In this document: piece after piece, positions 41,491 through 49,518 of the stretch
How positions within the stretch are numbered: position 1 is the stretch's first letter
How the letters are laid out: the number at the start of each line of letters is the position of its first letter
Source: Kribbella sp. VKM Ac-2569
GTDB lineage: Bacteria; Actinomycetota; Actinomycetes; Propionibacteriales; Kribbellaceae
Assembly: GCF_004216905.1 (NCBI RefSeq)
Contig: NZ_SGXJ01000007.1
Location: 186,001 to 250,000, forward strand
Direction: 5' to 3'
Length of the DNA: 64,000 nucleotides
Program-made: the position numbers and the translations under genes
The notes under the pieces: generated by a model
Told to the model about the DNA's origin: nothing
The model's input: the letters and a program-made list of their open reading frames with translations, nothing else
Databases searched by the model: none

Positions 41491-42438
41491 ATGCGTCGCT
41501 TTCTCCTAGCTGTTCTCGCCTGCCTCGGTCTCACGGCGGGCGCATTGGTCGCCGCCTCACCGGCGTACGCGGCCGTTTTCCAGACGTACGGCAGCGGCGT
41601 CAACGTCCGCGCCGACGCCTATCTGTCCTCCGCCGTCGTCGGCACGTTGAGCGGTCCCACCTCGATCGACGTGGACTGCCAGAAGAGCGGCGACCTGGTC
41701 AGCAACTCGGACGGGACGAGCTCGTGGTGGGCCCACGTGCCCGCGCTCGGCGGCTACGTGACGGTCGTGTACGTCGCGATTCCCGAGGACAAGCTGCCTG
41801 GCGTACCCGAGTGCGGCGGCGATCCGGAGCCGCCGGGTGAGGACATCACGCTGGCCGACGTACAGACGATGTTCGGCAGCCGGATCGCCAACCCGTCCCT
41901 CGTCGAGACCGGTCTGCCCTCGCTGAACCAGGCGATGCGGGACGCTCAGATCAACACGCCGTACCGGAAGGCCGCGTTCCTCGCGACGCTGGTGCACGAG
42001 TCGCGGCTGGAGTACAACATCCGCGAGATCGGCGACACCCGGCCGTACGGCGGGCGCGGGTACATCCAGCTCACCGGTGACTTCAACTACGGCCCGGCCG
42101 GCCAGTACTTCGGCATCGACCTGCTCGGCAACCCGGACCTCGCGCTGTCGCTGCAGTGGAGCGCGCCGATCGCCCGCTGGTACTGGACCGTTGCCCGCGA
42201 CATCAATCCGTACGCCGACAACCTCGACATGGGCCGCGTCAACGCCGCGATCGGCTACCCGGCCGGCGCCGAGGACCAGCGCCGCTGCGACTCGTTCAAG
42301 AGCGCACTGAACTACCTGACCGGCTCCGTCCCGTCCGGCGTCATCTGCACCCGCCCGTCCGCCCTGAACGCCGACACAACCAAACTGACCCGCACCCAGT
42401 TCGCCACCCTCGCCAAACAGGGCTCCGGCCTCGGCTGA
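41491..42438 (+). CDS. secreted GH19-type glycosidase with SH3b-like domain
   Basis: A 315-residue secreted protein: signal peptide (1 to about 27, SPAYA), an SH3-like cell-wall-binding domain (about 30-97, FQTYGSGVNVRADAYLSSAVVGTL), then a GH19 chitinase/lysozyme-type domain. Glu170 in LVHESRLEYN is the likely general acid and GGRGYIQLTGDFNY (187-200) is the GH19 motif. It should hydrolyse chitin or peptidoglycan outside the cell. CAGGAG precedes the ATG. A 12-bp GC-rich hairpin follows the stop. Confidence 0.87.
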   Translation: MRRFLLAVLACLGLTAGALVAASPAYAAVFQTYGSGVNVRADAYLSSAVVGTLSGPTSIDVDCQKSGDLVSNSDGTSSWWAHVPALGGYVTVVYVAIPEDKLPGVPECGGDPEPPGEDITLADVQTMFGSRIANPSLVETGLPSLNQAMRDAQINTPYRKAAFLATLVHESRLEYNIREIGDTRPYGGRGYIQLTGDFNYGPAGQYFGIDLLGNPDLALSLQWSAPIARWYWTVARDINPYADNLDMGRVNAAIGYPAGAEDQRRCDSFKSALNYLTGSVPSGVICTRPSALNADTTKLTRTQFATLAKQGSGLG

Positions 42439-42443
42439 CCGCT

Positions 42444-42477
42444 GCGGCCGGACCCAGCGCCCTGGGGGTCCGGCCGC
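42444..42477 (+). terminator. terminator-like hairpin after the GH19 gene
   Basis: A perfect 12-bp stem (42444-42455 with 42466-42477) starts 5 nt after the stop. It lacks a T-run, like others in this window. Confidence 0.65.
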
Positions 42478-42575
42478 GGTGCTGGCCCGGTACCACCCTG
42501 TCCGACTCTCATACGCCGTACCCTCCGTCGGGTCGTGATCGGCCCGCCGCTCTTTCGGCACCGGCCGAAAGTCCC

Positions 42576-42581
42576 TAGGCT
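42576..42581 (+). promoter_or_regulatory. -10 TAGGCT, leaderless start of the AraC gene
   Basis: TAGGCT lies 7 nt before the GTG at 42589 with no ribosome site between. Confidence 0.5.
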
Positions 42582-42588
42582 CGTTGAG

Positions 42589-43014
42589 GTGAGCGTCGTA
42601 CCGGTGGAGTTGTTGCCGCATCTGCGGCGGGCGCGGGACGTTGCCGATCGCAACTATGCCGAGCCGCTCGACCTGGCCGCGCTGGCGGCCGCGGCGGGTG
42701 TGTCGAAGTACCACTTCCTGCGGTGTTTCGCGGCGGCGTACGGCGAGACTCCGATGCAGTACGTCACGCGCCGGCGGATCGAGCGCGCGACGGATCTGCT
42801 GCGGGCGACGAACCTGACCGTCACCGAGGTCTGCACGATGGTCGGGTACAGCAGCCTCGGGTCGTTCTCGCAGCGGTTCACCGAGCTGGTGGGGATGACG
42901 CCGACGCAGTGCCAGCGGACGCAGGCCGGCGCGCGGATCCCGGGGTGTTTCGTGTTCATGCTCGGACTGAACTCAGCAATTCCGGAGAAGCCGGCGGGGG
43001 AGTCCGGGGCCTAG
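42589..43014 (+). CDS. AraC-family transcriptional regulator (DNA-binding domain only)
   Basis: A 141-residue regulator consisting mainly of the AraC double helix-turn-helix (AEPLDLAALAAAAGVSKYHFLRCFAAAYGETPMQYVTRRRIERATDLL, then TVTEVCTMVGYSSLGSFSQRFTELVGMTPTQCQRTQAG). It has no sensor domain. The adjacent VOC-family gene 32 bp downstream is the expected partner: AraC-VOC pairs are frequent in actinobacteria, with the VOC protein possibly acting on the inducing compound. The GTG at 42589 is preferred as it is preceded at 7 nt by TAGGCT; a GTG at 42604 is possible. Confidence 0.85.
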   Translation: MSVVPVELLPHLRRARDVADRNYAEPLDLAALAAAAGVSKYHFLRCFAAAYGETPMQYVTRRRIERATDLLRATNLTVTEVCTMVGYSSLGSFSQRFTELVGMTPTQCQRTQAGARIPGCFVFMLGLNSAIPEKPAGESGA

Positions 43015-43046
43015 GTTCGTACCGAACGCAACGATGAGGAGCTGCC

Positions 43047-43472
43047 GTGATCACCAACATCAGCCTGCTCAGTGTCTTTGTCGACGACATCGACGAAGCA
43101 AAGGCCTTCTACACCGAGAAGCTCGGTTTCGTGCTGAAGAACGACGTGAGCCTGCCCGACTTCCGCTGGTGCACTGTGTACCAGGCCGACCACCCGGAGC
43201 TGGAGCTGCAGCTCGCGCTGCCAGGGCCGCCGCTGGACGAGGAGGCCGCCACGGCGATCAAGCGGATGATGGCGAAGGGCACCATGCACGGCTTCGGCAT
43301 CGCCACCGACGACTGCCGCAAGACCTTCGCCGAACTGACCGCCAAGGGCGTCGAGTACATCCAGGAACCATCGGACCGCCCGTACGGCGTGGAAGCGGTA
43401 CTGCGTGACAACTCGGGCAACTGGCTGGTCCTGGTAGAGCAGCGCCCGTACACCGCGGAGGACTTCACCTGA
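43047..43472 (+). CDS. VOC-superfamily (glyoxalase/bleomycin-resistance-like) protein
   Basis: A 141-residue protein with two beta-alpha-beta-beta-beta units. It starts ITNISLLSVFVDDIDEAKAFYTEKLGFVLKNDVS and ends with GVEAVLRDNSGNWLVLVEQRP, the usual VOC layout. A metal-site Glu is visible in LVEQ, but the first unit carries SVFVD rather than a His, so enzymatic activity is uncertain. It follows the AraC gene after 32 bp and likely forms one unit with it; the GTG start has GAGGAGC upstream. Confidence 0.85.
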   Translation: MITNISLLSVFVDDIDEAKAFYTEKLGFVLKNDVSLPDFRWCTVYQADHPELELQLALPGPPLDEEAATAIKRMMAKGTMHGFGIATDDCRKTFAELTAKGVEYIQEPSDRPYGVEAVLRDNSGNWLVLVEQRPYTAEDFT

Positions 43473-43484
43473 GATGCTGACCGG

Positions 43485-43838
43485 ATGGACATCACAGTCG
43501 ATCCGGTCGGTCTGACGCCGCCGTACGAGCAGGTCCGCTCGCAGATTGAGGCGTTGATCCGCGCGGGCGAGCTGGCGCGGGGCACCAGGCTGCCGACCGT
43601 GCGGCAGCTGTCGCTGGACCTCGGGCTGGCCGTGAACACCGTCGCGCGCGCCTACAAGGAACTGGAAGCCGACCACCTGGTCGAGACCCGAGGCCGCAAC
43701 GGCACCTTCGTCCTGGCCTCCCGCAGCCAGATCGACGACGAAGCAACCCGAGCCGCGGCTGTCACCTTGGTCCGCGCGGCTCGCAAAGCCGGTCTGTCAT
43801 TGGCCGAAGCAACTCAGATCCTCAGCCACGCTTGGTAG
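43485..43838 (+). CDS. GntR-family regulator, YtrA-type
   Basis: A 117-residue, short GntR-type regulator with a winged helix (PPYEQVRSQIEALIRAGELARGTRLPTVRQLSLDLGLAVNTVARAYKELEADHLVETRGRNGTFV) and a short helical tail (AATLVRAARKAGLSLAEATQIL), the YtrA subfamily that usually regulates ABC transporters. No transporter gene is adjacent. The last 17 bp overlap the end of the convergent methyltransferase gene. GATGCT 6 nt before the ATG suggests a leaderless mRNA. Confidence 0.85.
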   Translation: MDITVDPVGLTPPYEQVRSQIEALIRAGELARGTRLPTVRQLSLDLGLAVNTVARAYKELEADHLVETRGRNGTFVLASRSQIDDEATRAAAVTLVRAARKAGLSLAEATQILSHAW

Positions 43839-44532
43839 GTGTGCAGATCACGTTGCCGCCGTCCTGTGCGATGACGTGGAGGCCGGCGCGCTCTAGTTCG
43901 GCACGGAGCGCGTCCGGACGCAGGTGGCGGCGGTGGGGGAGGTACCAGGTGTTGTCGAGTTGGACGGCGTCGTCCGCTGGTTCGGGGGATCTTTCGTAGC
44001 AGATGCCGGTGGTGGCGTCGTACCGGAAGTCGCCTTCGTAGACGCGGTCCGGGTCGTACATGGCTGTTGAGAGGATGTAGTGGCCGTTGGGTTTCAGGCG
44101 GTCGCGTACGGCGGTGAAGACGCTGGCCCGGTCGGGGTCCGTGACGATCGACTGGAGGCAGTAGCTGTCGAGAATCACGTCGTACTGCTTGCTCCCGGGC
44201 GGCATCGCGCACACGTCCTGCACGCTGAAGTTGACGGTCACACCTCGCTGTCGCGCGAATTGGCGGGCGAGGGTGATCGCTTCCGGGATCAGGTCGATCG
44301 CGTCGACGCGGAACCCTCGTGCGGCGAGGAAGCACGCGGCCGGACCGGTGCCACATCCGTACTCCAGCACATCACCCGACGCAGGCAGCCGATCGAGAAC
44401 GCTCTCGAGGAACACCCGGTTGGGGAAGTCGTCGAACGTCCAACTCTCGCCGAAGAGGTCGTTCCACTGCGTCATACCTTCGTGCCCGAGCCGCTGGTAG
44501 GCCGCCTGATGCTCGGCGTAGTAGTACCGCAC
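43822..44532 (-). CDS. class I SAM-dependent methyltransferase
   Basis: A 236-residue methyltransferase. The SAM-binding motif is VLEYGCGTGPAACFLAARGFRVDAIDLIPEAI; later blocks are FSVQDVCAMPPGSKQYDVILDSYCLQSIV and LKPNGHYILSTAMYD. The substrate is not evident. Convergent overlap of 17 bp with the GntR gene is unusual. On the minus strand CATAGT lies 6 nt before GTG 44532, so the mRNA is probably leaderless; longer upstream starts run into the divergent DUF1990 gene. Confidence 0.82.
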   Translation of the reverse strand: MRYYYAEHQAAYQRLGHEGMTQWNDLFGESWTFDDFPNRVFLESVLDRLPASGDVLEYGCGTGPAACFLAARGFRVDAIDLIPEAITLARQFARQRGVTVNFSVQDVCAMPPGSKQYDVILDSYCLQSIVTDPDRASVFTAVRDRLKPNGHYILSTAMYDPDRVYEGDFRYDATTGICYERSPEPADDAVQLDNTWYLPHRRHLRPDALRAELERAGLHVIAQDGGNVICTPTKRG

Positions 44533-44590
44533 CCGCTTACTATGTCTCGCCGTGCTGCGGCGAGCCACGCAATTTGGACACAATGGGGGT

Positions 44591-45112
44591 GTGACGACAG
44601 GCCTGACGTACTCGGCCGTCGGGGCGACGTGCGTTTCTGACCCCGTCTGGACAGTCGTGCCGCCTGGGTATCGATGCGTCGAGCGGACGACCCGCATCGG
44701 GCAGGGGCTGGAATGCTGGGACGTCACGACGGCTGCCATCGGGCAGTGGACCATCAAGACCCGGAGCGGATTCTCCGTCCAGCCCGCTGCCGATGGCGAA
44801 CTCGCAGTTCGGGAAGAACAGGACTACACGCTGCTCGCAGAGCTCGGTCCGTGCACGCTGAGAGAGCCTGTTCGGGTTGTCGCTGTGGTCGCTCGTCCTG
44901 ACCGCCGTGGCTTTGCTTACGGCACGCGCCAAGGCCACCCCGTTTCGGGTGAGGAAGCGTTCGTCGTGCACCGCACACCCGACGGGGCAGTGTGGCTGAC
45001 CATACGGTCCATGACACGGCCGGGCCGAGGTTTGTGGCGATTGGCCTTTCCGGCAGTTCTGGTTGCCCAACGCTGGTATCGCCGCCGCTATCAGAGGGCC
45101 TTGGTGCCCTGA
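44591..45112 (+). CDS. DUF1990 family protein
   Basis: A 173-residue protein of the DUF1990 family, named for the start LTYSAVGAT and blocks PPGYRCVERTTRIGQGLECWDVTTAAIGQWTIKTRSGFSV and RGFAYGTRQGHPVSGEEAFVVHRTPDGAVWLTIRSMTRPG. The function is unknown. No signal peptide or membrane helix is predicted. CACAAT lies 6 nt before GTG 44591. It is divergent from the methyltransferase gene, with 58 bp between. Confidence 0.8.
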   Translation: MTTGLTYSAVGATCVSDPVWTVVPPGYRCVERTTRIGQGLECWDVTTAAIGQWTIKTRSGFSVQPAADGELAVREEQDYTLLAELGPCTLREPVRVVAVVARPDRRGFAYGTRQGHPVSGEEAFVVHRTPDGAVWLTIRSMTRPGRGLWRLAFPAVLVAQRWYRRRYQRALVP

Positions 45113-45140
45113 CGGCCCGCGGCTCCGGGAAGATGTGCGC

Positions 45141-45668
45141 ATGAACGAGGACGAGGACCTCCGGATCGAGCAGGCGGCCCGCGAGGTAGCCGAGGCGGAG
45201 GCCGAGCGGATTCAGGCGGAGGCGGAGGATGCGAAGGCCGATCCTGCGGTGCAGGAGGAGTGGATCCGGCAGTCGAACCTGATCTACGGCGGACTGGCCG
45301 CCGCCGGGCTGGTGGTGGTGCAGCCGTTCCTGACTGCGTCGCCGCTCGACCTGACGGCGAAGATCTGCGTCATCGCGTTCGCGGTCTCGATCCCGTTGCT
45401 GGCGGCGCTCCTGGTGCTCAACCGGCAAGAGGCGTTCCGCCGTCAGGTGTCCAGGTCCCGCCTTGTCAGCGTCGCCAAGGCGGTCGCGGAAGGGTCCGCG
45501 TTCGTCGGCCTCACCGCGGCGTTCTGGCACATCTCGACGATCGCCGGCATCGCGTTCCTCCTGGTCGGCTTCTTCGCCGTCGGCGTCCACTCCGCCGGCT
45601 ACACAAAACTCGAGTACGACGGCAACTTCCGCTCCCGATTCCGCCGCCCCAGGCCGCCCACTCCCTGA
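45141..45668 (+). CDS. hypothetical membrane protein with acidic N-terminal helix
   Basis: A 175-residue protein I do not recognise. The N-terminal 40 residues (MNEDEDLRIEQAAREVAEAEAERIQAEAED) are a highly charged helix, likely coiled coil. Membrane segments are predicted at about 48-67, 71-93 and, as a pair, 113-148. The C-terminal tail is basic (RFRRPRPPTP). It sits 28 bp after the DUF1990 gene on the same strand and may be cotranscribed. Confidence 0.7.
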   Translation: MNEDEDLRIEQAAREVAEAEAERIQAEAEDAKADPAVQEEWIRQSNLIYGGLAAAGLVVVQPFLTASPLDLTAKICVIAFAVSIPLLAALLVLNRQEAFRRQVSRSRLVSVAKAVAEGSAFVGLTAAFWHISTIAGIAFLLVGFFAVGVHSAGYTKLEYDGNFRSRFRRPRPPTP

Positions 45669-45719
45669 CCCGTCGCGGAAACGATTCCAAGAAAGTCGGG
45701 TCAACGTTGTAGTGAGGTA

Positions 45720-45748
45720 TGTACACGCTCTCTTGGCGTTGCTAGATT
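45720..45748 (+). promoter_or_regulatory. promoter of the GxGYxYP gene
   Basis: TGTACA (45720-45725, 4/6 match to TTGACA) and TAGATT (45743-45748), spaced by 17 bp, lie about 45 bp upstream of the ATG. The operator-like palindrome follows 10 bp later, over the expected transcription start. Confidence 0.6.
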
Positions 45749-45758
45749 CCGGGCTGAT

Positions 45759-45774
45759 TTGACATCGATGTCAA
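45759..45774. promoter_or_regulatory. LacI-type operator, perfect palindrome TTGACATCGATGTCAA
   Basis: A perfect 16-bp palindrome with the CG centre typical of LacI-family operators lies just after the -10 of the GxGYxYP promoter, a roadblock position. It differs from the pectin operator, so a different LacI regulator is implied. A weaker dyad GGAAACGATTCC sits at 45677-45688. Confidence 0.75.
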
Positions 45775-45792
45775 CCTCAGGGAGTGGTCGCG

Positions 45793-47811
45793 ATGGTTTC
45801 GAGACGTGCGTTCCTGGCGGGCAGCGGTGCGGTGACGGTGGGTGGGCTCGGGATGGTTCCGGGCTTCGCATCGACAGCGCAGGCTGCGGTTTCATCGACG
45901 TCCGGCAGCCCCGCTCGGCTGCTGCCGGTGTTCAACCGCCCGAGACACCTGGATTACGGCGATGTGAGCAAGCTCAGCGGGGGAGACCAGACCCTGCTGA
46001 CAACGTTGCAAGGCATCGTCAACCGTACTGAGCCCGAGCTGTACTTCCTCTACGACACCGGCACGGTGAGCGTGCCGGACGCCAAATGGCTGGCCGACAT
46101 GCACCTGCCGACCAAGCTGTACAAGAACCCGCTGGACCTGGTCGCCAAGTACCGCAGCCGGATTCGCGGCGCGATCGTGCACGACCCCGCCGTACCGGAC
46201 TCGCTGAACGTGGCGACGACGCTCGCCGGACTCGAGAACGCGGTCGTCGCCGACGCGGATCAGGCCAAGGCGCACGGTCTCAAGATCGTGAAGGACCTGC
46301 GCGGGATGTTCGACGACGACCGCGTCAAGACGTACCGCTGGCAGCTGGACAACTTGTTCCCCAAGGTCACCCACAAGCTGCTCGCCGGCCTCCCGCCGAC
46401 CCGCGTGGTCGACGTCGAGGGCGTCCAGTGGCAGGAGATCGCCCGCGAGACCCAGCAGATCCGCGACTCGTCGAACCGCGGCACCTACAACCTGGACGTG
46501 TCGCCGAAGCTCGGCAAGGAGGCTGTGTACGTCCGGTTCGCGGACTCGTTCACCGACGACGGCTGGGGCGCCTCGGTGCTGTCGGTCTCCGTCAAGGCCA
46601 ACGGCACCGAGATCGCCAACTTCCTTCCCAACACCCCGGAGGAAGCGCCGTACCTGTTCGACGGCTCGCACTCCTCGATCGGCGGCGAGAACAACCGCTT
46701 CGCCGACGGCGGCAACTACTGGATCTACCGCTTCGAACCACCAGCGGGTACGACGTCCCTCGTCGTGACCGTGGAGATGTGGAACCAGTACCTGGTCTCC
46801 GCGACCGACACGTCGCCGACCCGCATCGAACCGTTCGCGTACTTCCGCGACTACGTGGTGGCCACCAAAGCCCTGGTGAGCTGGCTACCTCCGGGTGGAG
46901 CGACGGGCGACCTGCTCATCGAGCACTACGCGAAGTACCCGACGCTGGCGCCGTACATGGGCTGGTTCGCGAACGACGTCTCCGGTGAATGGGACGGCGT
47001 CGACCTCGCGAGCAAGGGCGGTTCGCCCGTGGTCGCTGCCGACTTCTACATGAACGGCACCGTGCACGCCGGCTTCACGGCGCCGATCTCCGACAAGCCC
47101 CGGCCGATACGCCGGATCGACAAGCCGAAGAACAAGGTCTATCTGACCCTGACCTTCGGCGAAGGCGACAACATCCAGTACTGCCAGCGCCGGTTGCGTG
47201 AGATCTGGGACGACCCGAAACGCGGTCAGGTGCCGACCAACTGGACCATCAGCCCGTTGCTCGCCGAGACGGGCCCCGGCCTCTACAGCTACTTCCAGCG
47301 CACCGCGACCGCCAACGACCTCCTGGTCTGCGGCCCGTCCGGCGGCGGCTATACGTACCCAGGCTCGTGGGTACCTGCCGAGCTCACGGAGTACCTGAAG
47401 ATGACCGGCGGCTTCATGAGCCGTACCGGGCTGGACGTGGTGTACGCCTACAGCAACCGTCAGGACGACAAGTGGGTCCTGCTGTCGGAGGAGATCGCCA
47501 GCGGGTACAACGAGTACACGCCGGTCAAGGGGATCATGCAGACCTGGGACGGCGACCCGCTCACCGTCCGCCAAGGTGGTCTGCCGATCACCGGCCAGTG
47601 GGGCGCACCCGGTAAGGCCGCCGAGTTCAAGGCCGCGCTCGACCAGCGGATCGCCAACTGGGACGGTGCGAGCCCGCTGTTCATCTCCGGTGGGATCGGT
47701 GCCTGGTCGTGGGCGCCGTCCGACATGGCTGAACTCGGAGCGCTGCTGGGCGACCCGTACGAGGTGGTGCTGGCGAACAGCTTCTACGACCTGCTCAACA
47801 GAGTGCTGTAG
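45793..47811 (+). CDS. Tat-exported GxGYxYP domain protein
   Basis: A 672-residue exported protein with twin-arginine signal VSRRAFLAGSGAVTVGGLGMV (residues 2-22). The body contains the family-naming motif SGGGYTYPGSW (about residue 514-524, the GxGYxYP motif) and other family blocks such as RVYLTLTFGEGDNIQYCQRRLREIWDDPKRG. These proteins accompany polysaccharide-utilisation genes and are suspected glycan-active, but no enzyme activity is established. The ATG at 45793 has GGGAG 8 nt upstream; the GTG at 45784 in the same frame would swallow that site. It stands alone behind a strongly regulated promoter and ends at a hairpin. Confidence 0.84.
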   Translation: MVSRRAFLAGSGAVTVGGLGMVPGFASTAQAAVSSTSGSPARLLPVFNRPRHLDYGDVSKLSGGDQTLLTTLQGIVNRTEPELYFLYDTGTVSVPDAKWLADMHLPTKLYKNPLDLVAKYRSRIRGAIVHDPAVPDSLNVATTLAGLENAVVADADQAKAHGLKIVKDLRGMFDDDRVKTYRWQLDNLFPKVTHKLLAGLPPTRVVDVEGVQWQEIARETQQIRDSSNRGTYNLDVSPKLGKEAVYVRFADSFTDDGWGASVLSVSVKANGTEIANFLPNTPEEAPYLFDGSHSSIGGENNRFADGGNYWIYRFEPPAGTTSLVVTVEMWNQYLVSATDTSPTRIEPFAYFRDYVVATKALVSWLPPGGATGDLLIEHYAKYPTLAPYMGWFANDVSGEWDGVDLASKGGSPVVAADFYMNGTVHAGFTAPISDKPRPIRRIDKPKNKVYLTLTFGEGDNIQYCQRRLREIWDDPKRGQVPTNWTISPLLAETGPGLYSYFQRTATANDLLVCGPSGGGYTYPGSWVPAELTEYLKMTGGFMSRTGLDVVYAYSNRQDDKWVLLSEEIASGYNEYTPVKGIMQTWDGDPLTVRQGGLPITGQWGAPGKAAEFKAALDQRIANWDGASPLFISGGIGAWSWAPSDMAELGALLGDPYEVVLANSFYDLLNRVL

Positions 47812-47816
47812 CAAAA

Positions 47817-47859
47817 CACAAGGCGCGGCCGCCCGCGGGGAACGGGCGGCCGCTTTGTG
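47817..47859. terminator. bidirectional terminator between GxGYxYP and AMIN-like genes
   Basis: An 11-bp perfect stem (47825-47835 with 47843-47853) with extra pairing of CACAA (47817-47821) and TTGTG (47855-47859) fills the 54-bp gap between convergent stops. A T-run occurs on the minus strand. Confidence 0.82.
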
Positions 47860-47865
47860 GGGGGC

Positions 47866-48480
47866 TTACCAGCGGTGAGCGACGTCGATCACCAGCCGGG
47901 AGTTCGAGCCCGGTCCTGCGAGCGTGAAGACGCGGAACGGGAGCCGGGCGCGGACGCCCAGACCGATCGTCGTCTGACCCTCGAAGCTGCCGGCGAACGC
48001 GAGCTGCCGGAACGTGCGGTACCCCGTCACGTTGGTCAGCTCCTTGGAGTTCTTCGGGACGTACGTCGCCTTGCCGGCGTCGAGGTCGTACGACGGCGCG
48101 CGGACGACGATCTGCAGTTTCGCGCCACCGCGCAGCGGCACCACGAACCCGGAGCCGTCCTGGTGGACGGTGCCGACGTACCGGACGTCGTACCCGGGGG
48201 CGCGGCCGCCCAGATCGACGACGAGCCGGTCGTAGCAGGCGTGCCTGCCGGTGCGGACGTCGGTGACCGGCGACTGGACCATCCGGCTGTTTGCCTCGGG
48301 CAATGATCCCCAGCCGCGTGGGCAGGACGCGGTGCTGACAGTTGCGGTCGAAGCGGTCGAGGTGGTGCGGGGGGCGGTGGACGATCCGGTCAGTGCCGGC
48401 GCGGCGAACGCGGCCGCGGGGACTGCCAGCACCGCTAGTGCGGCGACGATCGTCTTGGTGAGTTTGTGATGGATGTTCAT
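47866..48480 (-). CDS. secreted AMIN-like domain protein
   Basis: A 204-residue exported protein. The signal peptide (1 to about 27, PAAAFAAP) is followed by a Ser/Thr-rich linker and a 140-residue AMIN-like domain with the conserved CPRGWGSL, VRTGRHACYDRLVVDLGGRAPGYDVRYV, VPLRGGAKLQIVVRAPSYD, YRTFRQLAFAGSFEGQTTIGLGVRARLPFRVFTLAGPGSNSRLVIDVAHRW. Two Cys residues probably form a disulphide. AMIN domains are involved in peptidoglycan-associated localisation; the precise role is unknown. AAGGGGGG precedes ATG 48480. It converges on the GxGYxYP gene. Confidence 0.85.
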   Translation of the reverse strand: MNIHHKLTKTIVAALAVLAVPAAAFAAPALTGSSTAPRTTSTASTATVSTASCPRGWGSLPEANSRMVQSPVTDVRTGRHACYDRLVVDLGGRAPGYDVRYVGTVHQDGSGFVVPLRGGAKLQIVVRAPSYDLDAGKATYVPKNSKELTNVTGYRTFRQLAFAGSFEGQTTIGLGVRARLPFRVFTLAGPGSNSRLVIDVAHRW

Positions 48481-48586
48481 GATGTATTCCCCCCTTATGA
48501 GGACACTTACTTGGACGACACCAGTCGCCAACTGGTTTACTTTTTGTGCCGGTGATTTCAGGTAGCCGATCGGGCACGATGTGCAG

Positions 48587-49393
48587 ATGACCCCTGAAGA
48601 GCTGCTCGACGTGTTCCACCGCCGGATCCGGTTGCCGGACGCCGACGCGATCCCCGGCTGGAAGCAGGAACATGACGGCTTCGTGCACCGCTCGTACGTC
48701 GAGGGCGCCGAGGGAGCCGGGTTCGTCGAGACCCCGCGCGGGCTGGGTGACGACCCGGATGCGGTGATCGCGAAGGAGGTTGCGTTCTTCCGGGAGCGCG
48801 GCCTGCCGTTCGAGTGGAAGACGTACGCGTACGACGAACCGGCCGACCTTGGTGAGCGGCTGGTCCGGGCCGGGTTCACGCAGGAGGCGCCGGAGACGCT
48901 GATCCTCGGTGAGGTGGACCGGATCCTGCAGCGGCCGTCCGCGCTGCCGTCGAAGGTACGGCTGCGGGAGGCCGACGGGCCGGACGACTACCACCGGATC
49001 GGCGTACTCACCGACACCCTGTGGCACAACGGCGTGGAACGGATCGTCGAGCGGCTCGCGGGGGAGGCGCGGATGTTCCCGGACCGGTTGTCGGTGTTCC
49101 TGGTCGAGGACGCGCTGAAGGGCCCGGACGGCCCGGCCGTGTCGGCCGCCTGGATCCGGTTCCATCCGGGCACCGGGTTCGCGAGCCTGTGGGGCGGCGG
49201 AACGCTGCCCGAGTGGCGGAGGCAGGGCATCTACAGCGCACTGCTCGCCCATCGCGCCCGCCTCGCGAAGGAGCGCGGCTACGAGTTCCTCCGCGTCGAC
49301 GCGTCCGATGACTCCCGCCCCATCCTCGAGAAACTCGGCCTGTACGCGGTGACCACCACGACGCCGTATGAGTGGCGGCTGAGCGGCGCGTAG
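48587..49393 (+). CDS. GNAT family N-acetyltransferase
   Basis: A 268-residue GNAT protein. The acetyl-CoA loop lies in ASLWGGGTLPEWRRQGIYSALLAHRARLAKERGYEFLRVDASDDSRPILEKLGLYAVTTTTPYEW, a pattern typical of GNATs with a C-terminal TTPY end. The N-terminal part (PDADAIPGWKQEHDGFVHRSY) is variable. The substrate is unknown. The ATG at 48587 is preceded by CACGAT 6 nt upstream, suggesting a leaderless mRNA; a GTG at 48581 is less likely. It ends 8 bp before a long inverted repeat. Confidence 0.82.
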   Translation: MTPEELLDVFHRRIRLPDADAIPGWKQEHDGFVHRSYVEGAEGAGFVETPRGLGDDPDAVIAKEVAFFRERGLPFEWKTYAYDEPADLGERLVRAGFTQEAPETLILGEVDRILQRPSALPSKVRLREADGPDDYHRIGVLTDTLWHNGVERIVERLAGEARMFPDRLSVFLVEDALKGPDGPAVSAAWIRFHPGTGFASLWGGGTLPEWRRQGIYSALLAHRARLAKERGYEFLRVDASDDSRPILEKLGLYAVTTTTPYEWRLSGA

Positions 49394-49400
49394 GGACCTG

Positions 49401-49464
49401 CACGCAGGCACAACCCACCGTTTTCGCCTGTGGAGGACCCCTGTCGCCGGGTTATGCCTGCGTG
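49401..49464. terminator. long inverted repeat after the GNAT gene (16-bp arms)
   Basis: Arms 49401-49416 and 49449-49464 pair at 15 of 16 positions. It lies 8-71 bp after the GNAT stop and 55 bp before the secA2 start, so it probably ends the GNAT transcript. The mismatch becomes a G-U wobble on the minus strand. Confidence 0.55.
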
Positions 49465-49503
49465 GGCGTCCGGGTCGGCGCGCGGAACGACCGGTCGAGG
49501 CTG

Positions 49504-49509
49504 TACGTT
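49504..49509 (+). promoter_or_regulatory. candidate -10 TACGTT of secA2
   Basis: TACGTT lies 9 nt before the secA2 ATG, giving a 5' leader of only a few bases. The expected -35 position carries CGCGGA, so the match is weak. The site falls downstream of the hairpin at 49401-49464. Confidence 0.4.
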
Positions 49510-49518
49510 GCCGTCATC

